Shown here: positions 32,206-39,459 of the stretch, one piece after another
Numbering within the stretch: position 1 is the first letter of the stretch
Layout of the letters: each line of letters starts with the position of its first letter
Source of the DNA: Streptomyces sp. NBC_01016
GTDB lineage: Bacteria; Actinomycetota; Actinomycetes; Streptomycetales; Streptomycetaceae
Length of the DNA stretch: 64,000 nt
Reading direction: 5' to 3'
Assembly (NCBI RefSeq): GCF_026341035.1
Contig: NZ_JAPEOQ010000002.1
Span: 1 to 64,000 of the forward strand
The notes under the pieces: generated by a model
Database searches by the model: none
Seen by the model: only the letters and a program-made list of their open reading frames with translations
What the model was told of the DNA's origin: nothing
Translations under genes and position numbers: made by a program

Positions 32206-32478
32206 TCAGGAAGTGCGGACGGCGGTGCCGCGCCGAGGCAGCGGCCGAAGCTGCGCCATCGGGTGCGGGCCATCCGGCTTGGGAGCCGAGACGATCGCCA
32301 GCGGGCCGGCCGTCGGCTCGTGGTGGTGCAGCGCGTCGATCCGCTCCAGGTCCTCCGCCGTGAACGTCACGACTCGGCCCTTTTTGCTGTGCGGCAGCGC
32401 CTTGATGTGCCGGCGCAGCCAGGTTTCGGAGACGCGGAGTTCGGCCGCGGCTTCGGCGTAGGTGAAGCGGCGAGTCAC
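32206..32478 (-). CDS. Excisionase-like (HTH_17) DNA-binding protein
   Basis: A 90-residue protein from GTG 32478, overlapping the XRE gene stop (GTGA). Residues 3-45 (RRFTYAEAAAELRVSETWL, then RRHIKALPHSKKGRVVTFT) match the MerR/AlpA-type winged HTH of excisionases. With the integrase 1.6 kb away, it is the best Xis candidate in the element, although gene 18368-18571 has the same fold. Confidence 0.78.
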   Translation of the reverse strand: MTRRFTYAEAAAELRVSETWLRRHIKALPHSKKGRVVTFTAEDLERIDALHHHEPTAGPLAIVSAPKPDGPHPMAQLRPLPRRGTAVRTS

Positions 32479-32762
32479 GCGACGGCCAGTTGTTGGGGCG
32501 CGGGCTCGGGGGTGCGGATGGTGCGGCTCTTGGGCGCCCACAGGCAGAGCAGTTCGATTCCGATCTCGCGGCAGATGGCGCGGGCGACGGTCTCGGGTGC
32601 CGAGCGGGTGGTGCCGGTGAGCAGGGCGTTAACGGTGGCCCGCGGCACGCCTATTGCGGCGGCGAGTTCGCGGCCGCTGACGTCGGCGCCGGTCCACGTG
32701 CGCTCCATGAGAAGGCGGAGCAGGTCGGGGCGGACGAGTTCGTAGCGGGGTTCGGGCGCCAC
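32475..32762 (-). CDS. XRE-family regulator (Cro-like candidate)
   Basis: A 95-residue protein from GTG 32762 with AGGAGGT upstream. HTH at about residues 28-62 (VSGRELAAAIGVPRATVNA, then LLTGTTRSAPETVARA). It heads the early minus transcript, diverging from the second XRE gene across the operator array, so it may act as the lytic-side (Cro-like) regulator. Assignment of repressor and Cro could be reversed. Confidence 0.8.
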   Translation of the reverse strand: MAPEPRYELVRPDLLRLLMERTWTGADVSGRELAAAIGVPRATVNALLTGTTRSAPETVARAICREIGIELLCLWAPKSRTIRTPEPAPQQLAVA

Positions 32763-32773
32763 GATCTACCTCC

Positions 32774-32924
32774 TTGGACAGTGTGGCCAGTTTTCTGGAC
32801 ACCCAGAGCATGGCAGGAACCTGGACGCTGTGTCCAGATAACTGGACGGCGAGTTTCGGGGAATTTTGGTCAAGCTGCGGGGTGGGGTGGCGTTCGATGG
32901 CCAAGAACCTGGACACTGTGTCGG
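32774..32924. promoter_or_regulatory. Operator array CTGGAC-n5-GTCCAG in immunity region
   Basis: Five related sites: TTGGACAGTGTGGCCAG (32774), half-site CTGGACAC (32795), CTGGACGCTGTGTCCAG (32821, the best palindrome), half-site CTGGAC (32842) and CTGGACACTGTGTCGG (32909). The first four are 21, 26 and 21 bp apart, two-turn spacing on one DNA face. They fill the gap between the two divergent XRE genes. Confidence 0.82.
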
Positions 32925-33023
32925 TCGAGATGGCTAGAAAAGTGCGCCGACCAGTGCATATGCCAGAGGCGACGCAGTTGTCACGTGGACACCACCCCCC
33001 ACACGGCCCACGCGGAGACGAGG

Positions 33024-33446
33024 ATGATGGCAGCGGAGGAAACGACGAGACGGACGGACCTGTCCGATCTTGTGCGCGATCAGATGAAGGAGCGCGGCCT
33101 CGGCTACCGCACCCTCGCCGAGGCGGCGGTCGATCCGGAGCGTCCGGGGCAGGGGCCGCTCTACACGAAGAGCACCATCGAGAACCTGATCAAGAACCGG
33201 GGCGTGAAGGCGCCGACCGAGGGCCAGCTCCGTGCGCTCGCCGCTGCGCTCCATCTCCCGGTGAGTGCCTTGCAGCGTGCGGCCAGCGCCCAGTTCTTCG
33301 GGCACGTCTCCGAGCGATGGGATGTCGAAGGGAAGCGGCGACTGTTCCTGGCTCGGGTCGAGGAGATCGACGAGGAGGAGCTCGACGAGCTCGATGAGCT
33401 GGCCCAGATCTTCCTCCGGCGGCGCACCCGACGCTCGGTCGAGTGA
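33024..33446 (+). CDS. XRE-family phage repressor (candidate)
   Basis: A 140-residue protein from ATG 33024 with GGAG six bases upstream (GTG 32985 in frame, no site). HTH at about residues 25-75 (MKERGLGYRTLAEAAVDPER ... KSTIENLIKNRGVKAPTEGQ). The C-terminal half has LFLARVEEIDEEELDELDE, an acidic helix probably for dimerisation. No RecA-cleavable domain is seen. It is transcribed toward the integrase, away from the lytic genes, as expected of a lysogenic repressor. Confidence 0.82.
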   Translation: MMAAEETTRRTDLSDLVRDQMKERGLGYRTLAEAAVDPERPGQGPLYTKSTIENLIKNRGVKAPTEGQLRALAAALHLPVSALQRAASAQFFGHVSERWDVEGKRRLFLARVEEIDEEELDELDELAQIFLRRRTRRSVE

Positions 33447-33448
33447 AT

Positions 33449-33591
33449 GTACTAAATAGTTAATAGTACTTTCAGTTACACCTTGAGTCCCTCTAGTCAC
33501 AACCTGATCGGTATGGCACAGTCGGTGATCCGCCTGGGGGGCGTGATGGATCACTTGTAACCTGCATGTTCGAATCAAGTTCGAATGCAGG
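33449..33591. promoter_or_regulatory. AT-rich spacer with two inverted repeats
   Basis: Between the repressor and the repeated-domain gene. First repeat: GTACTA (33449-33454) with TAGTAC (33464-33469) around an A/T centre. Second: CCTGCA-TG-TTCGAA (33561-33574) with TTCGAATGCAGG (33580-33591), one bulge. The spacer is the most AT-rich stretch of the prophage seen here. It could hold a promoter, operator or integrase arm sites. Confidence 0.5.
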
Positions 33592-33617
33592 GGCGTGCCA
33601 TGCGAAGGGGCTCGACA

Positions 33618-34097
33618 ATGGCAGACGAAGGTGCAGCGCGCGCGACGGAAGAAGAACCCCAGGCGGAGTTCGACATGGAGTTCGTGCCCCACCTGCCCGA
33701 CGGGCGAGCGATCGTGCCCGCGGAGAGAGAAGGCAGGTTCGTCTTCCTCGTCGCGACCGGCGCCATGACCCGGCAGTGCTTCGACGAAATGCTCCACCAC
33801 CTCCAGGCCATCGTCGGCAGCGGCCGATGGCGGCAGAACTGGGAACCCGCCCGACCTGCCGAGGTCGAACCCCCTGCCACGGTCGCCGAGTTCGGCATGG
33901 AGATCCGCCCCAATCTCCCCGACGGCGCGGCGATCCTCCCCGACGAGCAGCCCGGTCGCTTCGTGTGGCTCGTCGCGGCCGGCGCCATGACGCGTCAGTG
34001 CTTCGACGAGATGCGCGGCTACCTGCTCCACATCGTCGGCAGCGGCGAGTGGACGCAGGACTGGAGCGGCGGCCCCTCGCCGCAGCCGGGCCGCTGA
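33618..34097 (+). CDS. Tandem repeated-domain protein of unknown function
   Basis: A 159-residue protein (ATG 33618 has AAGGGG seven bases upstream; ATG 33600 is in frame). Two copies of a roughly 55-residue unit: PHLPDGRAIVPAEREGRFVF then GAMTRQCFDEMLHHL, and PNLPDGAAILPDEQPGRFVW then GAMTRQCFDEMRGYL, each closing with IVGSG(R/E)W. No database family comes to mind. It ends one base before the convergent integrase stop. Its plus-strand place beside the repressor suggests expression in lysogens. Confidence 0.75.
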   Translation: MADEGAARATEEEPQAEFDMEFVPHLPDGRAIVPAEREGRFVFLVATGAMTRQCFDEMLHHLQAIVGSGRWRQNWEPARPAEVEPPATVAEFGMEIRPNLPDGAAILPDEQPGRFVWLVAAGAMTRQCFDEMRGYLLHIVGSGEWTQDWSGGPSPQPGR

Positions 34098-35396
34098 TCA
34101 CGCGGAGCGGACGGCCTGTAGCCCTTCGCGGGGTGCCACCACGCGCATCGCGTTGGTAACTGCGGCGCTGATCTCGTCGTCCAGGTTGTTCAGCAGGTGC
34201 CCGTACCGGTCGATCGTCGTCGTGATCGACTCATGCCCCAACCGGGCCTGGATCGCTGCGGGGTTGATGTTCTGTTCGATCAGCCACGCCACGTGGGTGT
34301 GCCGTAGATCGTGGATCCTCGGCTTCTTGCCGAGTCCCTTCGCGATGGCCTCGGCGAGCGCCCGCTCCCACTTGCGGTGGTAGAAGTTGCTGTGCCGCCA
34401 CGCCTTGCCCTGCCCGCCCCGAAAGATCCAGTCCTCCGGGCGGCGGCCGGCCGTCAGGCGGCGCAGCATCGCCAGCTGGTCGGGGTTCAGCTTCACCAGG
34501 CGCCGGGCCTTCTTCGTCTTGGGCGGCCCGATCTTGAACGTGTTGTCCTCCTGCCGCTTCCATGCCCGCTGCACGTTGGCCTTGCCCGTGGTCCAGTTGA
34601 TGTCGCGGGTCTGGAGGGCGGTGGCCTCGCCCCATCGCATGCCGGTGCCGACGAGGAAGTCGGCGAGGTCTGCGGCCGCGGGGTCGAGGGTGCGCAGTTC
34701 GAGGCTGATGCGCGCGTACTCCTCGTGTTCGAGGAACACCATCTCCTCGTCGGTGCCCTCGTCCTGGCGGGGGAGGCCGGTCTTCTTGCAGGGGTTCGAT
34801 TCGCGGAGCGCGGGCTCTGACTCGATCGCGGTCTGAAAGATCACGTACAGCAGGCCGTGCCGGTTGGCGACGCTCTTGGCGCTGGCCTTGATCCGGAGCA
34901 CCTTCTCGGGATCATCCGGGGCCGTGATCGCGTGCCGCTGCCGGCCGACCCAGACGTTCACGTCGGCCTGCGTGATGTTGCAGATGGTCGGCGGGAGCTC
35001 CGTGCCGTCTGGCTCGGTGTGGACGAGGCCGCCGAGGCGGTGCTCGGCGCCCGCCTGGTCGACGTATGGCACGCCGAGGAAGTGCTTCTCGATGTCCCGC
35101 TTGTAGTCGCGCTTGGTGCGGGCGTCCACGGTGTTCAGTCCGTCGACGTAGCGGTGGGCGTAGTCGCCGAAGGGGTGGTCGTCGGGGTGCTGCTCGGGTT
35201 CGACGAATCCGTGGCCCTTGATCCAGCCGTACGGCCACTGGTTGCCGTGCGCCTCGACGAGCTGCTTGAACTGGTCGGCCTGCTCGGCGCCGGTGTCGCC
35301 GCCGAAGTTCTCGGTCTGCCAGGCGCCGCCTGAGCGCCACTTCACCTGGTACGTGACTTCGCCCGACTTCTTGGGGCGTTCAACGATGCTCGCCAT
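34098..35396 (-). CDS. int: Tyrosine site-specific integrase
   Basis: A 432-residue recombinase with all active-site residues: R254 (GTGMRWGEATAL), a lysine in PPKTKKARR (about 293-296), H362-x-x-R365 (HDLRHTHVAW), H388 (RLGHES) and Y398 (TTIDRYGHL). N-terminal arm-binding and core domains cover residues 1-180. It should catalyse insertion at the adjacent tRNA-His 3' end. No truncation. The start ATG 35396 leaves 120 bp to the tRNA for attachment-arm sites. Confidence 0.95.
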   Translation of the reverse strand: MASIVERPKKSGEVTYQVKWRSGGAWQTENFGGDTGAEQADQFKQLVEAHGNQWPYGWIKGHGFVEPEQHPDDHPFGDYAHRYVDGLNTVDARTKRDYKRDIEKHFLGVPYVDQAGAEHRLGGLVHTEPDGTELPPTICNITQADVNVWVGRQRHAITAPDDPEKVLRIKASAKSVANRHGLLYVIFQTAIESEPALRESNPCKKTGLPRQDEGTDEEMVFLEHEEYARISLELRTLDPAAADLADFLVGTGMRWGEATALQTRDINWTTGKANVQRAWKRQEDNTFKIGPPKTKKARRLVKLNPDQLAMLRRLTAGRRPEDWIFRGGQGKAWRHSNFYHRKWERALAEAIAKGLGKKPRIHDLRHTHVAWLIEQNINPAAIQARLGHESITTTIDRYGHLLNNLDDEISAAVTNAMRVVAPREGLQAVRSA

Positions 35397-35471
35397 GACC
35401 GGGACGATAGGCGCGCGGGGCGGCCTTGGGGAGGGGGTCGTGTTCCCGTGGTGTTCCCACGGGTGCGGGCA

Positions 35472-35510
35472 TGAAGAAGGCCCGGCCTGCTTTCGCAGGT
35501 CGGGCCTTGA
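35472..35510 (-). terminator. Terminator between tRNA-His and integrase
   Basis: aaggcccggcctgc and gcaggtcgggcctt pair with one mismatch over a 4-base loop (about 35477-35508). It lies downstream of the leftward tRNA gene and works in either direction, shielding integrase from tRNA transcription. Confidence 0.72.
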
Positions 35511-35518
35511 TCATTCAG

Positions 35519-35565
35519 GGTGAGTGACGGGACTTGAACCCGCGGCCACCTGGACCACAACCAGG
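35519..35565. other. Probable attachment site (attR-type core in tRNA 3' half)
   Basis: Tyrosine integrases next to a tRNA usually recombine within its 3' half, with the phage copy restoring the gene. The exact core cannot be defined because the second copy is outside the window. Confidence 0.6.
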
Positions 35566-35592
35566 TGCTCTACCAACTGAGCTACACCCACC
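35519..35592 (-). tRNA. tRNA-His (GTG anticodon)
   Basis: The minus strand reads GGTGGGTGTAGCTCAGTTGG with a D-arm, an anticodon arm CCTGGTTGTGGTCCAGG (anticodon GTG) and a T-arm GGGTTCAAGTCCC. The acceptor stem GTGGGTG pairs with CACTCAC, and the extra G-1 pairs with discriminator C73, the histidine identity pair. CCA is not encoded. The prophage abuts its 3' end, so this is the integration target. Confidence 0.97.
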
Positions 35593-35633
35593 ATGTCCGG
35601 TCGTTTGTCTTTCTTCCGACCGGCCGAGAAAAA

Positions 35634-35697
35634 GTGTACAGGGTCCGAAGGGGTGCTCGCGCACACCTTTTCCCGGGTGGGTCCGGACCCCGTACAC
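35634..35697. repeat. Inverted repeat between orn and tRNA-His
   Basis: Arms gtgtacagggtccg (35634-35647) and cggaccccgtacac (35684-35697) pair at 13 of 14 positions, with a smaller inner stem. It lies after orn and before the tRNA on the minus strand, so may end the orn message. TACACT (35638-35633) could be the tRNA -10 element. Confidence 0.5.
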
Positions 35698-35713
35698 AGG
35701 GGCTTACGAGGGA

Positions 35714-36316
35714 TTATTCCGCAGGCAGGACGTACTTCGCCGCGATCGACTTCGCGGTGTCCGAGTCCGGCCCGGGCTGCGGGACGAAGACCGCCTCGCG
35801 GTAGTAGCGCAGCTCGGCGATGGACTCGCGGATGTCGGCGAGCGCCCGGTGGTTGCCGTTCTTGTCCGGACTGTTGAAGTACGCCCTCGGGTACCAGCGC
35901 CTGGCGAGCTCCTTGACCGAGGACACATCGACGATCCGGTAGTGGAGGTAGTCCTCCAGCGTCGGCATGTCACGCAGCAGGAATCCTCGGTCGGTACCGA
36001 CCGAGTTCCCGCAGAGCGGGGCCTTGCCCGCGTCCTTGACGTGCTCACGCACGTACGCCAGGACCTGTTCCTCGGCGTCCGCGAGCGTCGTGCCGCCCGC
36101 CAGCTCGTCGAGGAGACCCGAGGCGGTGTGCATGTTGCGCACCACCTCGGGCATCGTCTCCAGGGCCTCGTCCGGCGGGCGGATCACGATGTCCACACCG
36201 TCGCCGAGTACGTTCAGCTCCGAGTCGGTGACCAGTGCGGCCACCTCGATGAGCGCGTCGTTCGCCAGCGAGAGTCCGGTCATCTCGCAGTCGATCCACA
36301 CCATGCGATCGTTCAT
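35714..36316 (-). CDS. orn: Oligoribonuclease
   Basis: A 200-residue DEDDh exonuclease that degrades two- to five-residue RNAs, including pGpG from cyclic-di-GMP turnover. ExoI MVWIDCEMTG (residues 5-14) and the late motif HRALADIRESI are typical of Orn, and the length fits. The start ATG 36316 precedes MVWID by four residues. Neighbour adpA matches the gene order in other Streptomyces, where orn (ornA) affects development. Confidence 0.95.
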   Translation of the reverse strand: MNDRMVWIDCEMTGLSLANDALIEVAALVTDSELNVLGDGVDIVIRPPDEALETMPEVVRNMHTASGLLDELAGGTTLADAEEQVLAYVREHVKDAGKAPLCGNSVGTDRGFLLRDMPTLEDYLHYRIVDVSSVKELARRWYPRAYFNSPDKNGNHRALADIRESIAELRYYREAVFVPQPGPDSDTAKSIAAKYVLPAE

Positions 36317-36395
36317 GCGCCCAACCCTACGGGTCCGACCTTCCCACTGGCAGACGACGGGCATCAGCTCCTGTGCTCGGTGCTGTCCTGCGGGC

Positions 36396-37604
36396 CTACG
36401 AAGCCGTGCGCGGGCCGGGCAGACCCGAGTGGCCCATCGGCATCGAAGCCGCGTGCGGGCCGAGTGCGCTCGCGGCCGCCGTGCGCCGGGACTGCGCGGG
36501 GACCGGAGTCCCCTCGGCGCCCGGCACACCCGCGAGCTCGACCGTCCTGTCGGGCTTCTCCGGCTTCCCGTGACTCTCGCTCGGCTGTGGCCTGCGCGCC
36601 CGGTAGGCAGCCCGGTACGCGGCCGGGGACGAGCCCAGCTGGCGCCGGAAGTGCCCGCGCAGCGCGACGGGGGAGCGGAAGCCGCAGCGGCCCGCCACCT
36701 CGTCGACCGAGTAGTCGGACGTCTCCAGGAGCCGCTGGGCCTGCAGCACCCGCTGCGTGATCAGCCACTGCAGCGGGGCGGACCCCGTCAGTGACCGGAA
36801 GCGGCGGTCGAAGGTGCGGCGGCTCATATAGGCGCGGGCGGCGAGCGTCTCCACGTCGAACTGCTCGTGGAGGTGCTCCAGGGCCCAGGCGACGACCTCG
36901 GCCAGCGGGTCCGCGCCGATCTCCTCGGGTAAAGACCTGTCGAGGTAGCGCTCCTGGCCGCCGCTGCGGCGCGGTGGGACCACCAGGCGGCGGGCGAGTG
37001 CTCCGGCCGCCTCGTTGCCGTGGTCCGTGCGCACGATGTGCAGACACAGATCTATACCGGCCGCGGTGCCGGCGCTCGTCAGTACGTCGCCGTCGTCCAC
37101 GAAGAGCTCGCGCGGGTCCACATGGACCGACGGATAGCGCTTGGCGAGCGTCGGCGCGTACATCCAATGCGTGGTCGCCGGACGGCCGTCCAGCAGGCCT
37201 GCCGCGGCGAGCACGAAGGCTCCCGTGCACAGGCCGACGATGCGCGCGCCCTCCTCGTGGGCGCGACGCAAGGCGTCCAACGCCTCCTCCGGTGGCGGAG
37301 AAGTGATGGACCGCCAGGCGGGCACGACCACCGTGCCCGCTCGCGATATCGCCTCGAGTCCGTGCGGCGCCGTGAGTTCGAGTCCCCCCGTGGTCCTCAG
37401 GGGTCCCTCTTCGCCGGAGCACACGAGCAATCGATAGCGCGGAACTCCCGCGTCCTGTCGGTCGATGCCGAACACGGAGAGTGGAATGGAACTCTCGAAG
37501 ATGGGTCCGCCGCTGAACAGAAGCACCGCGACGATCTCTCGTCGACGGCGCCCCGACAGCTTGCGAGCCGCCGCCTCCGGCGCGGTGGTGGCGTCGTGGC
37601 TCAT
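36396..37604 (-). CDS. adpA: AdpA, AraC/XylS-family central developmental regulator
   Basis: A 402-residue protein: DJ-1/GATase-like domain at about residues 25-190 (VAVLLFSGGPIFESSIPLSV; GLCTGAFVLAAAGLLDG) and AraC-type double HTH at about 230-330 (EQFDVETLAARAYMSRRTFD, then CGFRSPVALRGHFRRQLG). Residue 225 in DRSLPEEI is encoded by TTA (36932-36930), between the domains. The conserved TTA makes adpA translation depend on bldA tRNA in Streptomyces. AdpA controls hundreds of genes for morphology and antibiotics. The C-terminal tail beyond 345 is variable. Confidence 0.95.
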   Translation of the reverse strand: MSHDATTAPEAAARKLSGRRRREIVAVLLFSGGPIFESSIPLSVFGIDRQDAGVPRYRLLVCSGEEGPLRTTGGLELTAPHGLEAISRAGTVVVPAWRSITSPPPEEALDALRRAHEEGARIVGLCTGAFVLAAAGLLDGRPATTHWMYAPTLAKRYPSVHVDPRELFVDDGDVLTSAGTAAGIDLCLHIVRTDHGNEAAGALARRLVVPPRRSGGQERYLDRSLPEEIGADPLAEVVAWALEHLHEQFDVETLAARAYMSRRTFDRRFRSLTGSAPLQWLITQRVLQAQRLLETSDYSVDEVAGRCGFRSPVALRGHFRRQLGSSPAAYRAAYRARRPQPSESHGKPEKPDRTVELAGVPGAEGTPVPAQSRRTAAASALGPHAASMPMGHSGLPGPRTAS

Positions 37605-38003
37605 GCTGCTAAGCCCCCCTCGGTGATCCCGGCTCCCTCAATATTTTGACGGGTCGTTCGCTCCTGCACGTTTCCCCTCGGTGATGCACGAAGTCCCCCG
37701 CCGCCTTCAGATCAGACAGTCAAGATCGAATCTACTGCGTCCCATGGTGCCGTCGTGACCAGTTAAGAACCTGACAGATTGTCGACAAGGCAACTTGGCG
37801 TGAAGCATTCGATCACGAAGCGTTGCACTCAAGGGCGTTGCTGGGAAGTGGGCCTCAACTCCGTGGCCGGTCCCCGTAGGGTGGAAGCGCTTTTTATCGC
37901 TGTTTCTGCCCTGGTGGAACGGGGGTTGGAGGAGGCGAAACGCAAGGGGTGGCCCGCTGGCCCAAGTTGGCTGAAAATTATCGGAGCGCCGCGTTGAAAC
38001 CGG
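37605..38003. other. adpA upstream region, no gene seen
   Basis: About 400 bp with lower GC than its surroundings. A 72-codon plus-strand frame (37779-37997) lacks a ribosome site and convincing codon bias. The region most likely holds the adpA promoter and leader; I could not place a promoter with confidence. Confidence 0.5.
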
Positions 38004-38330
38004 TCAGCCAACGGGCGTATCCCGCTCGGTCCGGCGCTCGCCGTCCCGCGCGTCCGACCCGCTCCCGCCGTGCCGACCACGATGCGCCCGGCATTGTTCA
38101 CTGTGCAACTGTGCAGCCCCGCGCTCCGACTGTCGAAGGAGCAACCGGCACGCCGTGGTGATCGCCGCGAGCCCCAGGGCGGCGCCGGCGGCGCCCGCGC
38201 CGGAGGAGCCGTACCAGACGAGTACGAGCGGCGGCACCAGGACGCAGCTGAACGCGGCCCAGCGCGCGGGCAGGGGTGCGTCGGGATGGGCCGCGGCGCT
38301 GGTTCGCTGGGCGATGGTCGGTCCGGGCAC
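38004..38330 (-). CDS. Small membrane protein (108 aa)
   Basis: From GTG 38330 behind GGGGAG. Two hydrophobic helices, at about residues 24-40 (AAFSCVLVPPLVLVWYG) and 45-64 (GAAGAALGLAAITTACRLLL), then a basic Arg/His-rich tail. It stands alone between adpA and the universal stress protein gene. The type seems conserved in Streptomyces at this place; function unknown. Confidence 0.68.
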   Translation of the reverse strand: MPGPTIAQRTSAAAHPDAPLPARWAAFSCVLVPPLVLVWYGSSGAGAAGAALGLAAITTACRLLLRQSERGAAQLHSEQCRAHRGRHGGSGSDARDGERRTERDTPVG

Positions 38331-38676
38331 TGAGCGCTCCCCTGTGTCTTTCGGTACGCGAGTTCAACGCCGCCGACCGGCCCGGGTCACTTCGTCGTGG
38401 GACGACAGACGCCCAGTTGGGCGCGCAATCCGCCTGTACGGGGCAGCAACCATTGCCATACGGCCGACCCTCGTGCATGCTCCCCTGAACGCGGCGGAGC
38501 GGGGCCATCGGTGAACGAAGGTGCGGCTCTGGGCCCGGAGAGCAGAGTCTGGGCAGAGGAGGAGTGTCGCCGTACCCTTGGGGGTATGGGGTTGGGAAGA
38601 TGATTCCCGGACACAGCTCCGCCGATCAGTTGTCGTCCCCTCATTAGAGGCCCACGAGGTACACGCCGAGACACTC
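38331..38676. other. Intergenic region before the stress protein gene
   Basis: About 345 bp between the divergent GTG 38330 and the ATG 38677. It must hold promoters for both genes. No convincing -35/-10 pair or operator was found, and the plus-strand frame extending upstream of 38677 has no good start. Confidence 0.45.
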
Positions 38677-39201
38677 ATGGCCGGTCACGAAATCCCTGAA
38701 CCCGCGGACCGCAAGCGGCAGGTCGCCGATCCCACGGCGACGCCCCGAGCGGCGGAAGAGACACGTCAAGCCTGTGATCCCGCGTTCAAGCACGGGGTCG
38801 TCGTCGGCTTCGACGGCTCCACATCGAGCGAGCGGGCACTCGCGTACGCGATCGGCATGGCCCACCGTTCGGGCTCGGGGCTGGTCATCGTCCATGTGGC
38901 CAACCGGCTGCCCACCACGGTGTGGGCGGGCTGTGAGCCGCCGGTGTTCGTGGACGTGCCGGACCACCGGACGGAGGTCCTCGGGCTCGAGCTCGCCTGT
39001 GCGGAGTATCTGTCCGAGGTGCCCTGGATCCTCGTCGAGCGCGGTGGCGACATCTGCCACGAGCTGGAGGAGGTCGGGCACGAGTACTCGGCCGACGCGA
39101 TCGTCGTGGGTTCGACCCACGGGCTCGTCGGGCGGATCTTCGGCTCGGTCGCCGGGCGGCTTGCGCGGCGCGCGCAGCGGCCGGTCATTGTGATCCCTTA
39201 A
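38677..39201 (+). CDS. Universal stress protein (UspA family)
   Basis: A 174-residue protein. Residues about 40-174 are a Usp domain: VVVGFDGSTSSERALAYAI at the start and the ATP-binding loop VVGSTHGLVGRIFGSVAGRL near the C-terminus (G-x2-G-x9-G-S type), ending PVIVIP. An N-terminal extension of about 38 charged residues precedes it. It probably binds ATP and acts in stress survival. Single-gene unit. Confidence 0.9.
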   Translation: MAGHEIPEPADRKRQVADPTATPRAAEETRQACDPAFKHGVVVGFDGSTSSERALAYAIGMAHRSGSGLVIVHVANRLPTTVWAGCEPPVFVDVPDHRTEVLGLELACAEYLSEVPWILVERGGDICHELEEVGHEYSADAIVVGSTHGLVGRIFGSVAGRLARRAQRPVIVIP

Positions 39202-39401
39202 GTCCCTGTGGGGAAGCGGGAGTTGGCCCGGTAGTTGAATTTGCGCCGTTGGATAAATCTACTCCCGCGTAGAGGTGCTTTGTGCCCTTGTGAAGGGTAA
39301 ATACGGGTCGCTGGAAGAACGTGGGCGGGCCGGAGGCCGGCGGGTGACGGCCGCCGGTCGACGGCCAAGGGTCGGGGCAATGGGCGGCTCCGGCCCTCAC
39401 G

Positions 39402-39444
39402 AAAACGGGTCCCGTGCGCTTGGTGGCGCGTACGGGACCCGTTT
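39402..39444 (-). terminator. glmS terminator
   Basis: acgggtcccgt (39405-39415) pairs with acgggacccgt (39432-39442) with one internal mismatch, extended by A/T pairs. On the minus strand a TTTT run follows. It lies 16 bp after the glmS stop. Confidence 0.85.
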
Positions 39445-39459
39445 GTGTGGCGCGAGGGC

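Larger units (their letters stand above)
1..35592. mobile_element. Prophage (integrase-proximal ~35.5 kb) in tRNA-His
   Basis: The region runs from a tyrosine integrase beside tRNA-His through immunity, early/replication, membrane and packaging/head genes, the usual order for a temperate siphovirus-like phage. Terminase, portal, scaffold and coat genes are all present and uninterrupted. Gene content returns to ordinary Streptomyces chromosome immediately past the tRNA. The left boundary and second attachment site are outside the window. The name of the phage group cannot be given from sequence reading alone. Confidence 0.93.

Noticed and set aside
32985..33446. GTG 32985 as start of the plus-strand XRE gene
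   Set aside because: No ribosome site at suitable distance, whereas ATG 33024 has GGAG six bases upstream.
33484..33517. TTGAGT ... TATGGC as a promoter for the repeat-domain gene
   Set aside because: Spacing is about 23 bp, too long for a normal promoter.
37779..37997. 72-codon plus-strand frame upstream of adpA
   Set aside because: No ribosome site, atypical composition, and it lies in the lower-GC promoter region of adpA.
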